From positions 806,001-870,000 of the forward strand of contig JAMZAV010000029.1 of the NCBI GenBank assembly GCA_024449915.1: a DNA stretch of 64,000 bases, read 5' to 3'. Every line of letters starts with the position of its first letter. Position 1 is the stretch's first letter. The position numbers and the translations under genes were made by a program. The DNA is from Sweltsa coloradensis. Its lineage: Eukaryota > Arthropoda > Insecta > Plecoptera > Chloroperlidae. The notes beneath the pieces are model-generated. The model was not told where the DNA came from, searched no databases, and was given only the letters and a program-made list of their open reading frames with translations. Positions 32,996 to 44,933 of this stretch are shown here, piece by piece.

Positions 32996-34256
32996 AATGT
33001 TAATTTGCCAAATTGAATTTTGTTGATTGATGAATGTTTGGTAGTGTTAGCTTTGTGAGGGAACCGATCTCCTATGGCTTAAGCATCATTAACTGTCCGT
33101 CCGTCTATCTGTTACTGTGTCACTTCTCACGATAACAACCGAACTCGATGTCCGATTGACATGCGTTTTTTTTTTTTTTGGATCGTCTTTCAGCAAGAAT
33201 AACACCGAATGTTTTTGGTGACAGTAAGGTGAAAATGGGAGTGGCTGTCGCCCAGAAAGTTAAAACACTCATGACCCGGCACCTCCACCAAAACATCAAC
33301 CATGGAAAATTATTTTAATTTTTGTATTTTTCTTCAACGATCTGTTGTAGATTTGCTATCTCTATTCGCGTTTAAAAGCAAAGTGGCTGACATCTGGCGG
33401 TCAAGTGGAGAACTGCTCCAAGGCAGATACCGGGCGGCTGCATGGCGGCATTCAATGTTAAACCAATGCAATATTGTAGCGTCACGGTCAACTCCAGAAT
33501 GAATTTACTCGATCATGTTTATTATTTAGCAAGCAAGAAAGGACATAAAATTAGTAATACACATTTTTGTAATGCGTAATGAAACAAAAAGTCTGAATGT
33601 GTATATTATTCCGTGCAATACTGTGGGTTAGATGGGAGTTCTATTCCTATTCCTTGAGACACATTTTTCACAACTTTCATCAGTTTTCATGGATACCACC
33701 AACCGATAAACCATAAACCATAATGATAATTAATTTATTACAATGATGTGCTGTAGGCGGTATAGGGCCAAATCGGGCTAAGAGCTATGTACCGTCTTTG
33801 GGTTCAACATTCTAAACCCAAAGATACTGTGAACCATAGTATATATTATGCAAGTCTCATTAATAATTGGTTGATATAATATGGAATTTTTGTAATTATT
33901 ATTTATTATTAATAATATATGTCCATAATTATAGTTTTTAAATTTGTGCAGCGCATTGAATGTAAACTATCCTACCTTGATTTTTTATTCTTATATACCA
34001 AGAGATGTGTACCAACTGCTGCCGTGAACAGCAAATAATTATGCGTAGACATAATTATTTATGGGCTCATATTATTCATAATCTCAACCAAAACAACAAC
34101 AAAACAATTCTAGGACTTAACTAGGCGTAATTTAATTAGTTAACTATGCGTGTTAATAATAGTAGGCCTAAAGTTTAGTGAAGGCCGGTGCCATCCATAT
34201 AACTTATAACTTTAAATTATCCATATAACTTATAACTTTAAATTTTTAGCCGCATT
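32996..34256. other. unassigned DNA
   Basis: A GC-richer part at 33,200-33,500 reads like an old dispersed repeat (it starts with CTGTCCGTCCGTCTATCTG), but no second copy is present. No exon or RNA gene recognised. Confidence 0.35.
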
Positions 34257-34277
34257 GGGGGGGGGGGGGGGGGGGGG
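34257..34277 (+). repeat. G21 homopolymer
   Basis: An uninterrupted run of 21 G's, with a second G-rich run at 34,395-34,414. Runs this long are usually unreliable in assemblies and can form G-quadruplex structures. Confidence 0.9.
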
Positions 34278-34441
34278 CTTTTTAAATGTGAGACAATGTT
34301 TTAAGAGGTTTCAATGGCGTGACGAAACACAAATTTAATAACAAATCGAGTTTGATAATCTATTCGCGAGGAACCCGCAAAAAATTACTTCCGCGGGGGT
34401 GGGGGGGGGGGGGGAGAGAATAAATAATTTGTGACATAATA

Positions 34442-35235
34442 CTAGGAAAACGCTAAAGTCCCGCCGCGTTGATGGATGAGCGTTTTTGTAATTTTTTTGT
34501 TTGCGTTTTTTGCGTTTGTTTGCACTTTTTCTTTGCAAGTGCTTTTTGAATGCATTGTAGGTGATTGTTGTCAAGTTTCTATTGTTACGTGTTAATTGGT
34601 ATTATAAACCTCAATAAACTCATATTAAAACCTTTATTTCTGTGGATTCTGGCTAACTTTTTCAACTTTTTCTTTCAAAAGGTACTACATCACCATAACC
34701 TTAATGTCCATGTGAAATCTGAACGTTGTAGCCCCACCCGTTTGGTCAGAATCGGCCCGAATGGGACGAAAATATCGCTCTAAAAATTGAAAAACTTATA
34801 TTAAAACCTTTATTTCTATGAATTCTGGCTAACTTTTTCAACTTTTTCTTTCAAAAGGTACTACATCACCATAACCTTAATGTCCATGTGAAATATGAAC
34901 GTTGTAGCCCAACCCGTTTGGTCAGAATCGGACCAAATGTCACGAAAATATCGCACTAAAAATCGAAAAAAAACGTAAAAGTACGATATTCATGAGAAAT
35001 ATTTTTTCGATTGTACCCAAAAACAATACACCTCTAAGTTCAGAGAAAACGAAGGTCCCCTCCAATTTTCATCAAGATCGCATATGCCGTTTGCCCGGAA
35101 TCGAGCGAACAAACAGACGGAAAAACAAAAACAAACAAAAAAAAAAAAAAAAAAAAACACCCGAGCTAAATATTTTGGGGGGTCAGTGAAATTGAAGTCT
35201 TCGCTCCACTCGCTACGCTCGCTACGCTCATCCAA
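34442..35235 (-). mobile_element. Helentron-like element H9 with internal tandem duplication
   Basis: The 3' end is CTAGGAAAACGC (inverse) at 34,442 and the 5' end CGCTCATCCAA (inverse) is at 35,235. A ~179-bp unit containing ACTTTTTCAACTTTTTC and GTAGCCCCACCCGTTTGG is present twice in tandem (from ~34,617 and ~34,797). Body type is the same as H2 and H10. Confidence 0.75.
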
Positions 35236-36805
35236 TTATATTCATATCATAGGCCTAAGTAAAGGCCAATGATCATAAGAAATTAGCGGTATTGCCATCA
35301 AGTTAAAATTACTGAAAATACACGTCTCCAAATTACGAGATAAAATTCCTTATTTTGCTAGTTATTTTGCAGCTGAGGGTTACAAAATATAGTGATTGTC
35401 CTACCCCATCGTACCCAACTACTGGAAAGTGGAAATACTTCTAGAACTGACGCTTACAATGAAATATTATGCTTTAAAGCATGAAAAACACACTTGCTCC
35501 CTATGCAGCCCGTGTTTTTATCTGCCTTCGGACGGCCATGTTGGCATACGACCGTGCTGCTACCTGGTTAGGTTTTAACCGCGAATTAGATACTCCAGTA
35601 CGCATGCATAATTATTGTTATAATAGTATAATTGGATCATTATACATATTTAAAGTTTGTTGGCAAGGAACTATGTGCCTTCTCAGGCATTGCCCAAATC
35701 TTGTTACCAGGGTGTCTATTAACTAAAAGTGAAAGCGACAATAGTCGACTGAAATGACAACTTTAATGAGAAAAGAAAGTGAGAACTGCCACCTCAAATA
35801 TACATCATACCATTAAATAGTAATTAGGCCCTACTTACATTTGCTTTATGTTGTTTATTACGTTTAAGGGGCTATTACCCCCAAAAGAAATTTTTTATTA
35901 CATAATCTGTAGCATAAAACTACTCTTAAATGACAGTTCAAAAATTATATTTAGCAACTGTGATTATACACGAATTTTTCAATTTTTTTCATCATAAAAT
36001 TGGCGAAAATTGGCGTTTAGGGAAATTTCTTGTATCGGCTTTAACTTGCTTCATTTTTTTCTACATAGATACAAGAGCACCATACTAATCTAAAATGGAC
36101 CTTCATTACATCATGCCTTGAAACTGTGAACACATATACAATCAAACTCGCAAAAATATGCATTCCAAAATCACAACCCTTCTCAGTAATCCCAAATTTT
36201 GACCGAACCACTTGCCCAAATCACAAAACAAAATATAGAGGTACAGAAAAGACTGTCGAGTAGTCAATAATGGCCAGTATTTTTTTGGATCAAAATCCTC
36301 CAAGGTCACAGGCCATAAAGATTGTCCCCATGTTATTTCTTATAGGAGATTTTCGCCGATGGGACCTAGCGCGAAAAATACCAAGTTCGTTTTATTTTTT
36401 CGGGTCATAGTGTGCCCAATAATTGTTATGTTAATTTCTAAATTCATAACTAGCCTGAATGAAATATATATTTTTTAGTTTAACTGGTGAATACCCCTAA
36501 GGAAACATTGGCAAGCGGCATTAAAAATGTTACATGTGTATATTTGTTGCCAATACACAGCTAATAAGCTTTTATAGCTGCTGTCAGATGCGTGACTATT
36601 GTCACTAAATTTGTCGTTTCGATCGACTGTTGTCACTTAGTAAATTAACCTCCAACAATGTGTAGGCTATATAGAACACTGTCGACCACTAGTAAATCAA
36701 GAGGTCTGAGTGTATCTACTATACCCAATCCTTGATTTACTTCTGGTCCAGGGTGTACCTGCATCCTTGCACATTGAAAACAAAATAAAAATAAATAAAA
36801 AAATT
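35236..36805. other. unassigned DNA
   Basis: An open plus frame from 35,481 (MKNTLAPYAARVFICLRTAM...) lies in a GC-richer patch but shows no domain I know. The rest is AT-rich with no recognised feature. Confidence 0.35.
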
Positions 36806-37032
36806 CTCAATTTGGTTAATCGGGAAACACTCCCGTAGGTGTTATTGTTATTATTTTGGTTGGGGCGGACTTTTTTAATTTCTGAATTGTAGTAAATAAT
36901 AAATAAATAATTGTTTTAGTAAAATTAATACAATTCGGAAATTCAATAAGTCCTTCCCGATCGGGGCTCGATCCCGGGTCTCCCACATTCCATGTAGGCG
37001 CCCTAGCTAACTAGACCAACGAGAGGGTCACC
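36806..37032 (-). mobile_element. SINE-2 copy a, with an inverted internal duplication
   Basis: Minus strand: head TTGGTCTAGTTAGCTAGGGC (A box) and GGGATCGAGCCCCGATC (B box), then the AAGGACTTATTGAATT body and a tail CACCTACGGGAGTGTTTCCC. A second body segment in opposite orientation (36,856-36,905) interrupts it. Confidence 0.7.
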
Positions 37033-37130
37033 TTGTAACTTCTGATTTGTAGTTGCATTATAGATCAGAATCAGAATAATACTGCAATACTGTTGCCTTT
37101 GAACTGATCACCAACTATTACTAGGAAAAC

Positions 37131-37873
37131 GCTTAAGTCCCGCCGCGTTGTTGGATGAGCGTAATTGGTGCATTGAGCTGCCATGTGTTATGCGGATTTT
37201 CTGTTGTTCTGTGGAAAAATCATTACTAAGTTGATTTTTTTAAAAATTAAATTAAATTAAATAAAAAATTAACTTTAATTTTTTAATTTTTTAAATTAAT
37301 TGTAATTGTTAAAAAAAGAAAAAAATCGTAAAATTGCGATTTTTATAAGAAATAATTTCTCGATTGCGTTTAAATTTAACACTTATCTATTTATTCATAA
37401 AATAAGGGTTCTGTGAAAAAATCATTACAATCGGATAAAGCATGAAGGTGTTATAAGTCAAAAAATTGTTGAAAAAAAGAAAAAACCCGTAAAATCTCGA
37501 TTTTTATGATAAATATTTTTTAATTGCGCTCAAATTTTACACGAATATCTTAACTCATAAAATTATGGTTCTGTGAAAAAATCATTAACAACCAGATAAA
37601 ACATGTAGGTGTTATAAGTCGAAGAAATTTTTAAAAAATCGAAAATAATCGTAAAATTGCGATTTCATGGAAATAATTTTTCGATTGCACTCAAGAACGT
37701 GGCAGTTCTAAGTTCAGAGATTTCGAAGGCCTCCAGAAAATTTCATAGCAATTGGAGTATCGGTTTAGCCGACAAACAGACAAAAATACAGAAAAAAAAA
37801 AAAAAAACATTCCGGATTTTTTTCTCCAGTGTAGTGAAATGGAATCTTCGCTTCGCTCGCTACGCTCATCCAA
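37131..37873 (-). mobile_element. Helentron-like element H8
   Basis: Same architecture as H7: inverse CCTAG end at 37,131, AACGC/GCGTT stem, two diverged ~120-bp internal units, and a 5' end CGCTCATCCAA (inverse) at 37,873. It lies between SINE-2 copies. Confidence 0.7.
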
Positions 37874-37914
37874 TTATTATTTAATTAACTAACGCAGGTA
37901 TCGAGGTATAAGTT

Positions 37915-38685
37915 CTCGCTTTGGATAGTCGGGAAACACTCCCGTTGGTAGAATTGATAATAGTGTCAGTGGTCTAGTTGGCTAATGCGTCAATCTGGAA
38001 TGTGGTAGACTCGGGTTCGAACCCCGATCGAGATGGACTTTTTGATTTATGATTGTTGGGTGAGCGAAGCGAAGACTTCAATTTGACTGATCCCGAAAAA
38101 AATTAGCTCGTTTTTTTCTGTTTGTTCGCTCTCTACCGGGAAAACGGCAGATGCGATCTTGATGAAAATTGGCGAGGACTTTCGAAATCTCTGAACTTAG
38201 ACTTGTCACGTTTTTGGGTACAAGCGAAGAAATATTTCTAAGGAATATCGTACTTTTACGATTTTTTAAATCGATTTTTAATGCGATATTTTCGTGGCAT
38301 TTAGGCCGATTGTGACCAAACGGGTGGGACCACAACGTTCATTTTTTACATGGACATTAAGGTCATGGTGATATATTGCTTTTTGAAAGATAAAATTGAA
38401 AAAAATTAGCCACAGTACAGTGAATAAAGGTTTTAATATGAGTATTTTTTTAGGTTAATAATAACAATTAACAAGTATCAATAGAAACTTGACAACAATC
38501 ATCTATAATGCATAAAAAAAGAACTTGCAAAGGTAAAGTGGTCACACGCAAACTAAAAACTGACAAAAAAGCTCATCCAACAACGCGGCAGGACTTAAGC
38601 GATTTCCTCCTATTAAATATTATCAATTCCACCTACAAGAGTGTTTCCCAACCATCTTAATCGAGAAATAAACTGCATCAGTTGT
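37915..38685 (+). mobile_element. SINE-2 copy b, split by H10
   Basis: The head GTGGTCTAGTTGGCTAATGC and GGGTTCGAACCCCGATCGAG lie at 37,970-38,035. The tail CACCTACAAGAGTGTTTCCC resumes at 38,630 after the H10 insertion. An inverse tail-like piece precedes the head at 37,923-37,960. Confidence 0.7.
38056..38609 (+). mobile_element. Helentron-like element H10 inserted in SINE-2
   Basis: 5' end TTGGGTGAGCGAAGCG, body TTGTTCGCTCTCTACCGGG and GACCAAACGGGTGGG, and 3' end GCTCATCCAACAACGCGG then GGACTTAAGCGATTTCCTC. This ~550-bp copy is the shortest complete one and gives a good outline of the family. Confidence 0.75.
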
Positions 38686-39906
38686 AATACGGTGCCTACG
38701 GTATTAATCCACTAATCTCTCTTCTAGATTGGACGTGCGATGAGGTGAGTAATGCCTTGCGGGGGCTTCTACCGTTTGAAACGGGTCAGAATATAACAGC
38801 TTTATTGCAATGCGTAGGTAACGCAGGTCTCTCTCTCAATAGCATCTCCTGAGCTTAGCTTATCCATTCAACGTTTACGTCTGTCAATTATCCAACAGTA
38901 AAGACTTTGACACGGGATGGAATTAAGTACGGCTACTCGCCCTATGTTAATAGAGTGCCAGACACAGTTTGAGGGGAGGGAATTGATGGCGGTTTTAGGG
39001 GGAGGGGGTGCGGGGATCTACCAAGTGACCTTGAATAAGTGATAGCCACCCTAGAGGACACGGTGTGAGGGGTGGTAGGGGAGGGGAGTGAAGGTGGTTT
39101 AGGGTTGAGGAGGTGCGGAGATCCAGCAGTGGCCTTGTAATTTTTCTCTATTACGACTTTCTTTAAAAAAATGTGGCTTGTCAGAATTGTGATCATTTCG
39201 TAGATTTAATGCTTTACTATACATGGATTGGCGACGAAAATATTGCTGTATAAAAACTGTGAGTTTGTTGCTATAGCTATGATCACTTACATTACACAAA
39301 AAATATGTTTATTATTAAATGTTTGTTTTGTTTGTTGTTAAAGACAACAACAATTCCGTACAACAACGAAATTAAAAAGATTACAAAGCAATATTTTTAC
39401 GAAAATCAATAAAACTTACGGGAGAGTTTTCTGATTAATAAAATCTATAAAATAGTACAATTTGCCAGCACAATAGGATTAATACGTCCAATTTATAGAT
39501 AATCTTGTCTTATTTACAGAGAACGTCACTTTTTCAAGTATTGAAATCATATTTGAACATTTTCGTAACGTTGAAACAGTTTTCTATAGCTCTTTAAAAT
39601 TGAATGCGATTCCCTTTGCTCTTCTTAGAATCGTCGCTGTTGAATTCAAAGCGAGATATTGAAGATTATTCAAACTCGTCTTTCGGCTCTTAAGCAAGGA
39701 AACATTTGCAAGTTCAAACACGCGTCTTATCAAATTATTTATAACGAATATCGCATTAAAATGAACGCAGGTCTTGGGGAAATACTGAATTCACGTAAGA
39801 AAATAAACTTCTTGGAAAACACTAACATATCTTGGTGAATTCCTAGAACGTACAAAACTTTACTTTTATTACCGTGGCAAAATGGGGGCCTGATTTGTAA
39901 AATGAT

Positions 39907-40280
39907 TTAAGAGGGAATGGGACACATTTGGCAGTTAGAAAATAGCTATTCGCTCGGTCAAGAACCATCCGAAGTAAAAGAAACCTTGCAAAGTTGTCGA
40001 TAAGGCAAAGATGGACATTGAGCAGCCCTACGGTCATAGATTTTCAAAAAAAATTCATAATCAGCCGGAAACAAATCGCGAATGTAGTCATTTTTTGAGT
40101 TTTTAACTAAATCAAAATTCGTGAAAAAATTAACTGATTTTTGATAAATTATTTTAAAACAAATTTTGGAAATGTAATACTGCGGAGCTCTATAGTTTCA
40201 CATTCGTAACATATGTTTAAAATTTCAGTCACTTGTGGTGTCGGTCGGCCGAGCATACAGCAATTTGCCAAAGCAGATGA
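39907..40280. mobile_element. family P1 element, copy b (partial)
   Basis: TTAAGAGGGAATGGGACAC starts it and the interior matches 19,813-20,193 (GCTCGGTCAAGAACC; AACTAAATCAAAATTCGTGA; GTGGTGTCGGTCGGCCGAGC). The right inverted end is not clear. Confidence 0.6.
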
Positions 40281-40519
40281 TAATAGCATTGAGTTCAATT
40301 TAAGATTCTACCGTTTTCAAGGGGGGTGGGGGGTGGGGGGCACCTTAAGTGTCAATAGTGGTCCACCGGGCGTGGGAAAAAACTTGCTTTAAAATCGCTT
40401 CATCTTATTCTTACTAATATCAGTTCTCTATTGTTTCCATGCTAAAACTTTAATAACAATATCAGAATCCATATTTGAGTGATATGCAGTGCTGAATACT
40501 ATGCAGCTTTTTCTCGACA

Positions 40520-40720
40520 GTATTGGCTCAAACGCTAAGCGCTTGACACTGATTCCGGAGAAACCGTGTTCGAATCCCGTCGAGACCGGCAATCCTGACT
40601 AAATGTTTTCCCCGAGATTTTCCTCAGTTTTTAATGTGGACATCCCTTCACAATTTTCCTATCCGTAACATACCTATAGTACATCAGAAGAGGTGCATAG
40701 TGCACTCTATAACAGATTTA
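40520..40720 (+). mobile_element. SINE-3 copy d
   Basis: It has ACGCTAAGCGCTTGACACTG, a GTTCGAATCCCGTCGAGACC (B box) junction, and tail GGACATCCCTTCACAATTTT. The mid-section is shortened. Confidence 0.7.
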
Positions 40721-41634
40721 ATTCCCACGGTACAAATTTAATTTTTATGCAGCTTTAAGGAATCTTAGAAAATTCACCCAATTATGTGTTTATAGATTGA
40801 TCTATAACTTTTTTGACGTCATCTAAAATTCTAGTTTTTATCGAAGATTTTTCCATATTAAATCCATTTAATTTACCCTATTGAGTCTTAGTCCAGCAAG
40901 AGGTGATATAAGCAAAGTAAACGATATCTAGCATACCGTATATGTTTTATATCTCTTCATACTCAAAATAAAACCACACTAAGCAACAACGCACAAGTTA
41001 TCCAAAGAAAGTCGACGACTCATGTCATCTAAAGATTGAGTAAATTTTCGTGTACGCTTGTTATGCTATTAAAAGTTTCAACGAATTTCTAATTAATATC
41101 GAAACTGAGTGATGCATAAAATTAGAAGTCAGGTGCAGAAGTCAATCTGTTTAGCTTGACACAGTCACTTCGAAAAATCGTTAATGGAAATATTAATTAA
41201 ATTTTAAAGACTAAGGCCGTTATATTCCTTTCCGTAACACAAAATTAGTTAAACACGATTTTGTGGTGCAAATTAGCTGGATTATGTTTTACAGTGCCTA
41301 TTTTAACGTCGTGCTAGTGTAAAATCTGCTTAAAATCGTTTAAAAATCATTATAAATAATATACTCTCTTTGTATTCAAAATCTTAATTTGTGTTTGCAA
41401 TTCATTTCAAGTACGATATTATTGGCTTGGTATGCATTTGGTAAGAAGCCTCTAATGACTCCATAATGGCTATATGAACAATGAAGATGAAATAACGATT
41501 GTTGCTTGTTTATTTTTGATTAAGGGCGCGCGAACCGTTGGGTCATTACGCCACTCTAGCCTAGGGGATGTGGGGACGACAGAGCTTTGCTGGACAGATT
41601 GAGACATGCAGAGGGAGGAAAAGGGTTTTCTTAC

Positions 41635-41681
41635 CTGGTGGTCGTTGTTTGCTTTATCATCGTTTGTGTCGTCGGGGAGGT
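41635..41681 (-). CDS. candidate 47-bp spliced exon of an unknown gene
   Basis: On the minus strand an acceptor-like CATTTTTTAG precedes 47 bases that are open as LPDDTNDDKANNDHQ in one frame, directly followed by a consensus donor CAG|GTAAGA. The product is a short acidic, hydrophilic stretch with no domain. No partner exons were found on either side. It could be an internal exon of a gene whose other exons lie outside the window, or chance. Confidence 0.3.
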
Positions 41682-42407
41682 CTAAAAAATGTTTAATATT
41701 TTATTTAATTCTTATATATCACATAGATTTGTGTAGTAAAGTATGAAAGGTTATCAGTAAATCAAAGGTAATTGTATGCCGTAACGTATTAACTACTGAT
41801 TTGGGAAAAAAACATATAGCACATAGTGCTGTTCTACACACATTATTATTTAAAATATAATAATAACGTATGCGTACTGTACTGCCCTACTAAACAAGAG
41901 GGCCTTAACTACGCCCAAGCAGATTTTGAGTTATTAATGAAAACGTGATTAAAAACAAGCTTAAAAAGTTGTAGATAACTATTATATTTCATACTCTATT
42001 TGACCCTTTTTTGCATGCAGGTACGATCTTCTTACTTAGTGCAGACGTAGATATTACCACAAATATATGAGAAACAGTGCAAACAAAAAAAGAAAATGTA
42101 GTAATGGCCTTCTTGTTTAGAAGGACATTGTAGGTATCCTAGCAATTTGGGAGCGAATCTACTTAAGAATAGGACACATGACAGTTGTCAAACAGCTATT
42201 TTCTCGGCCGGTAAGAATCCGACGTATCTGAAACTTTACATAGTTGCCAATAAAGTATACATGGACAGCCCTACAATCGTAGATTTTCAATATTTGTTTA
42301 TCTCCCAGCACGAATGTGGTCAATTTTAGACTTTAGAAAATCCAAAAACTTGAAAATCAATAAAGTGTTACTGTAGAGCCATATGTTAACGCTAACATGA
42401 CAACCGA

Positions 42408-42650
42408 CAGTGTTGGCTCGAGCTTTTAAGCGCTCGACTCTGATTCGGGAGGTCCCGGGTTCGAATCCCGTCGAGACCGGCAATCCGGACTGAAGGTTAA
42501 TCCGAGGTTTTCCTCAGTCGTTAAGGCAAATGCAAGAGATTGAGTCCTCTTAATAGCCCTAGGACATCCCTTCACAATTGTCCTATCCCATCCGCAATAA
42601 ACCTAGTTAGTCACCTGAAGAGACCCTACAGCGGGTATCCTACAATTCTT
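42408..42650 (+). mobile_element. SINE-3 copy e, near full length
   Basis: TTAAGCGCTCGACTCTGATT, GGTCCCGGGTTCGAATCCCG, GAGGTTTTCCTCAGTCG, GGACATCCCTTCACAATTG and CACCTGAAGAGACC are in the family order. Nested in P1 copy c. Confidence 0.8.
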
Positions 42651-43053
42651 TTAGGCTATTCGACCGCATTTTTCTATTTTCCAAAATATGCTACCAAGTC
42701 AAAATATGGTGAATGGCTTTGAAACCTGGCTATTTTAGAAAGGCAAAAATATTTTTGTCAAATTTTTCTGATCCCGTACACGGCCAATATAGCCACTCAA
42801 AATAATTTCCAACTTCAATTCGCCAAGGCACACCATTCAACGTAGGGTGTTGTGTTTTTGTGACATTAATTTTCAACTGTTTTTCTATAGACTGACTGAG
42901 AGAAAAAAGATTTTTTTTTAACAATCGTCTTTCCCTGCGAATTTTTTTACCAATTTGTGAATTTCTAAAATAGCCAGGTTTCAAAGCCATAAACTATGTT
43001 TTGACTTGGTAGCATATTTTGGAAAATAGAAAAACGCGGTCGAATAGCCTTAA
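42650..43053. mobile_element. palindromic TIR element, family P4
   Basis: Inverted arms of about 105 bp (GGCTATTCGACCGC...; GCTACCAAGTCAAAA; GGCTTTGAAACCTGGC) with high identity and a central ~185-bp spacer. Flanks are TTTA on the left and TTAA on the right, compatible with a mutated TTAA duplication. No coding capacity. Confidence 0.82.
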
Positions 43054-43147
43054 ACATGACAATTACGCAAAATTGTTAACAATTGTGGTGTCAGTCGGCC
43101 TAGCGAACAGGAATTAAGCTTAAAACGCATGTCCTATATTCTCTTAA

Positions 43148-44306
43148 TCTGCAGAATGTGGAAGAAAAATGCAAACATATAAAAACATTGGACACAGTGT
43201 TGATCGTTTGGTGGAGGCGCCGGGTACGTAGTTAGAACCTTACTAAAAGGCTGAAAAGTAGAAAAAATATAAATTCTTGGTCTAAGGTTTCAATTTTCCG
43301 CTGTGATACCAGCTACCGCCATGAAAGCAGAACTTCTAGCCCAAGGGAGATGAATTTTACACCATCCATGTTCTATAAAACACATTTCCTTGCAAACCGT
43401 CTTCAAAAGACGAAGGAGTCGCGTTCAACGGTAATTTCCCTTTCACATATACTCGACGTTTTACGACCGATGCGTACAGTCTTATGCATATTGTGTCTGA
43501 AAGTTAAAACTATGAATAATATTATTGCATTTGAAGGGATTTACAATAATTATGAATTGCACGTACTACAAAAACATTTTATTCTGAATTATGTTAAATT
43601 AATATAAAGTGTATTAATATAATAAATTGTCAATAAAATGTATGCGTTTTAAAGATACTACTACAAACAAAACATGTTATGAAATTAGATTTGAAACAAC
43701 GAACTAAATATAATTTGACGTAAATTAATTTGTCTCTTTTATTAAAATATTATATTCGTATGCAATACAAATGAAGAAAATATCACCAAAATCATTTTGA
43801 AGCAAGAGTAGGCATATAAATTCAAATTTGTTCTACTGTTTTTGTTTTGTGACAAAATGAAAATAACTTATTACAAGAAAACCAAGTCGATGATTTTCTT
43901 TTCTTACCGCAAGCGCTTTTCAAGACAGAACACGTCACTTCCTCACCGACAAACGAAACGAAGTAAAATGTGTCCCGATTTCAAAAAGACTTTAGACAGT
44001 GGAACAAGTACGAATGTGAATCGAAGTTGACGCCTGTATTTGCCACCTGTCAGAGCTGCTCAGAGCAGAGCGAGAGAGGGGTACGCGCGCTTTTAAAAGA
44101 GGGCCGGATTTCCCGGGAGAGGCGCTCTTCATCAACGTTCACGTACCATTCAAGGCGCGGGACAAAACCGGGACTTCCATCGATCCAGAAACTTCTAGTT
44201 GGTATGGAAATATTAAAGCAACATTAAGATTTTTCCCATTATTTTAGTTTCCTCATTTTCACTTTGATTAGACTAAGACAAAAAATGTACGGTATAAGCG
44301 GGAGCT
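43148..44306. other. unassigned DNA with a GC-rich patch
   Basis: 44,030-44,175 is GC-rich with an open plus frame (43,970-44,227) rich in Arg/Ser and no recognised domain. It could be a promoter patch; no exon border supports it. Confidence 0.3.
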
Positions 44307-44705
44307 AATAAATAAATAAATACATTAATCTGAATTTAGAGTCTACCCACTCAGTTATCTAACTGATTTTCAGTGGGGGACAAAGTCACAGCGGCCAAGC
44401 CAACCCTGTAGGCCCCGACGCAAACGACGAGTGAGCGATAACCAACCGAAGATCGACATTTTTTAATAGAAAATATAGCAATCAGTGAAATGGACAGTGC
44501 GAACACCCGCGGATCAACGCCAGATTCAACAAGGCCGATTCAGAACAACTTTGAATTTATTATGTGCCTTGTTGCTTGGACGGCTCCAGAGTCACCGTTT
44601 TCTTATTGCTAAAAAAACAGGAACTGACGGATTGAAGCGGTTATCGAATCCTGCGCCCCCTGCATTAGAAGCAGAGAAGCTAACCACAAGACCAACGAGC
44701 CACAC
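44307..44705 (-). mobile_element. SINE-1 copy d, full length
   Basis: Minus strand: head GGCTCGTTGGTCTTGTGGTT, a GATTCGATAACC B box, the GTGACTCTGGAGCCGTCC body, GTTCGCACTGTCC, GGTTGGCTTGGCCGCTGTG, tail hairpin and a TTTA run. About 400 bp, the best reference copy with copy f. Confidence 0.85.
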
Positions 44706-44933
44706 ATAATAATATGGTTGAGACGTAGGAAAGCGGCAGTTTATAACAACGGTCATGGATTCGAATTCCGACTTTCTGCAATAAAATAACAAATCAAATG
44801 CTTATTTTGTTACGTTGGTATAGAAATATGTGTCCCTGCTTCCATTGCAGATGATTTCGGGTACAACAGAAGAACATTTTAACCTTCAGATTTGGACATA
44901 AATCAGTCAATTCTTGGTTAGGATATGAGTGTA

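Larger units (their letters stand above)
42163..43147. mobile_element. family P1 element, copy c, carrying two nested insertions
   Basis: TTAA at 42,163 and 43,144 bounds inverted ends GAATAGGACACATG and CATGTCCTATATTC. The interior matches copies a and b but is interrupted by SINE-3e (42,408-42,650) and by the palindromic P4 element (42,650-43,053). Confidence 0.75.

Noticed and set aside
35481..35726. 81-residue plus-strand frame starting MKNTLAPYAARVF
   Set aside because: Has an ATG and moderate GC but no domain, no repeat copy and no splice evidence. Left as unassigned sequence.
43970..44227. Arg/Ser-rich plus-strand frame in a GC-rich patch
   Set aside because: No recognisable domain or exon border. 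The equivalent in the second copy is too distorted to be informative.
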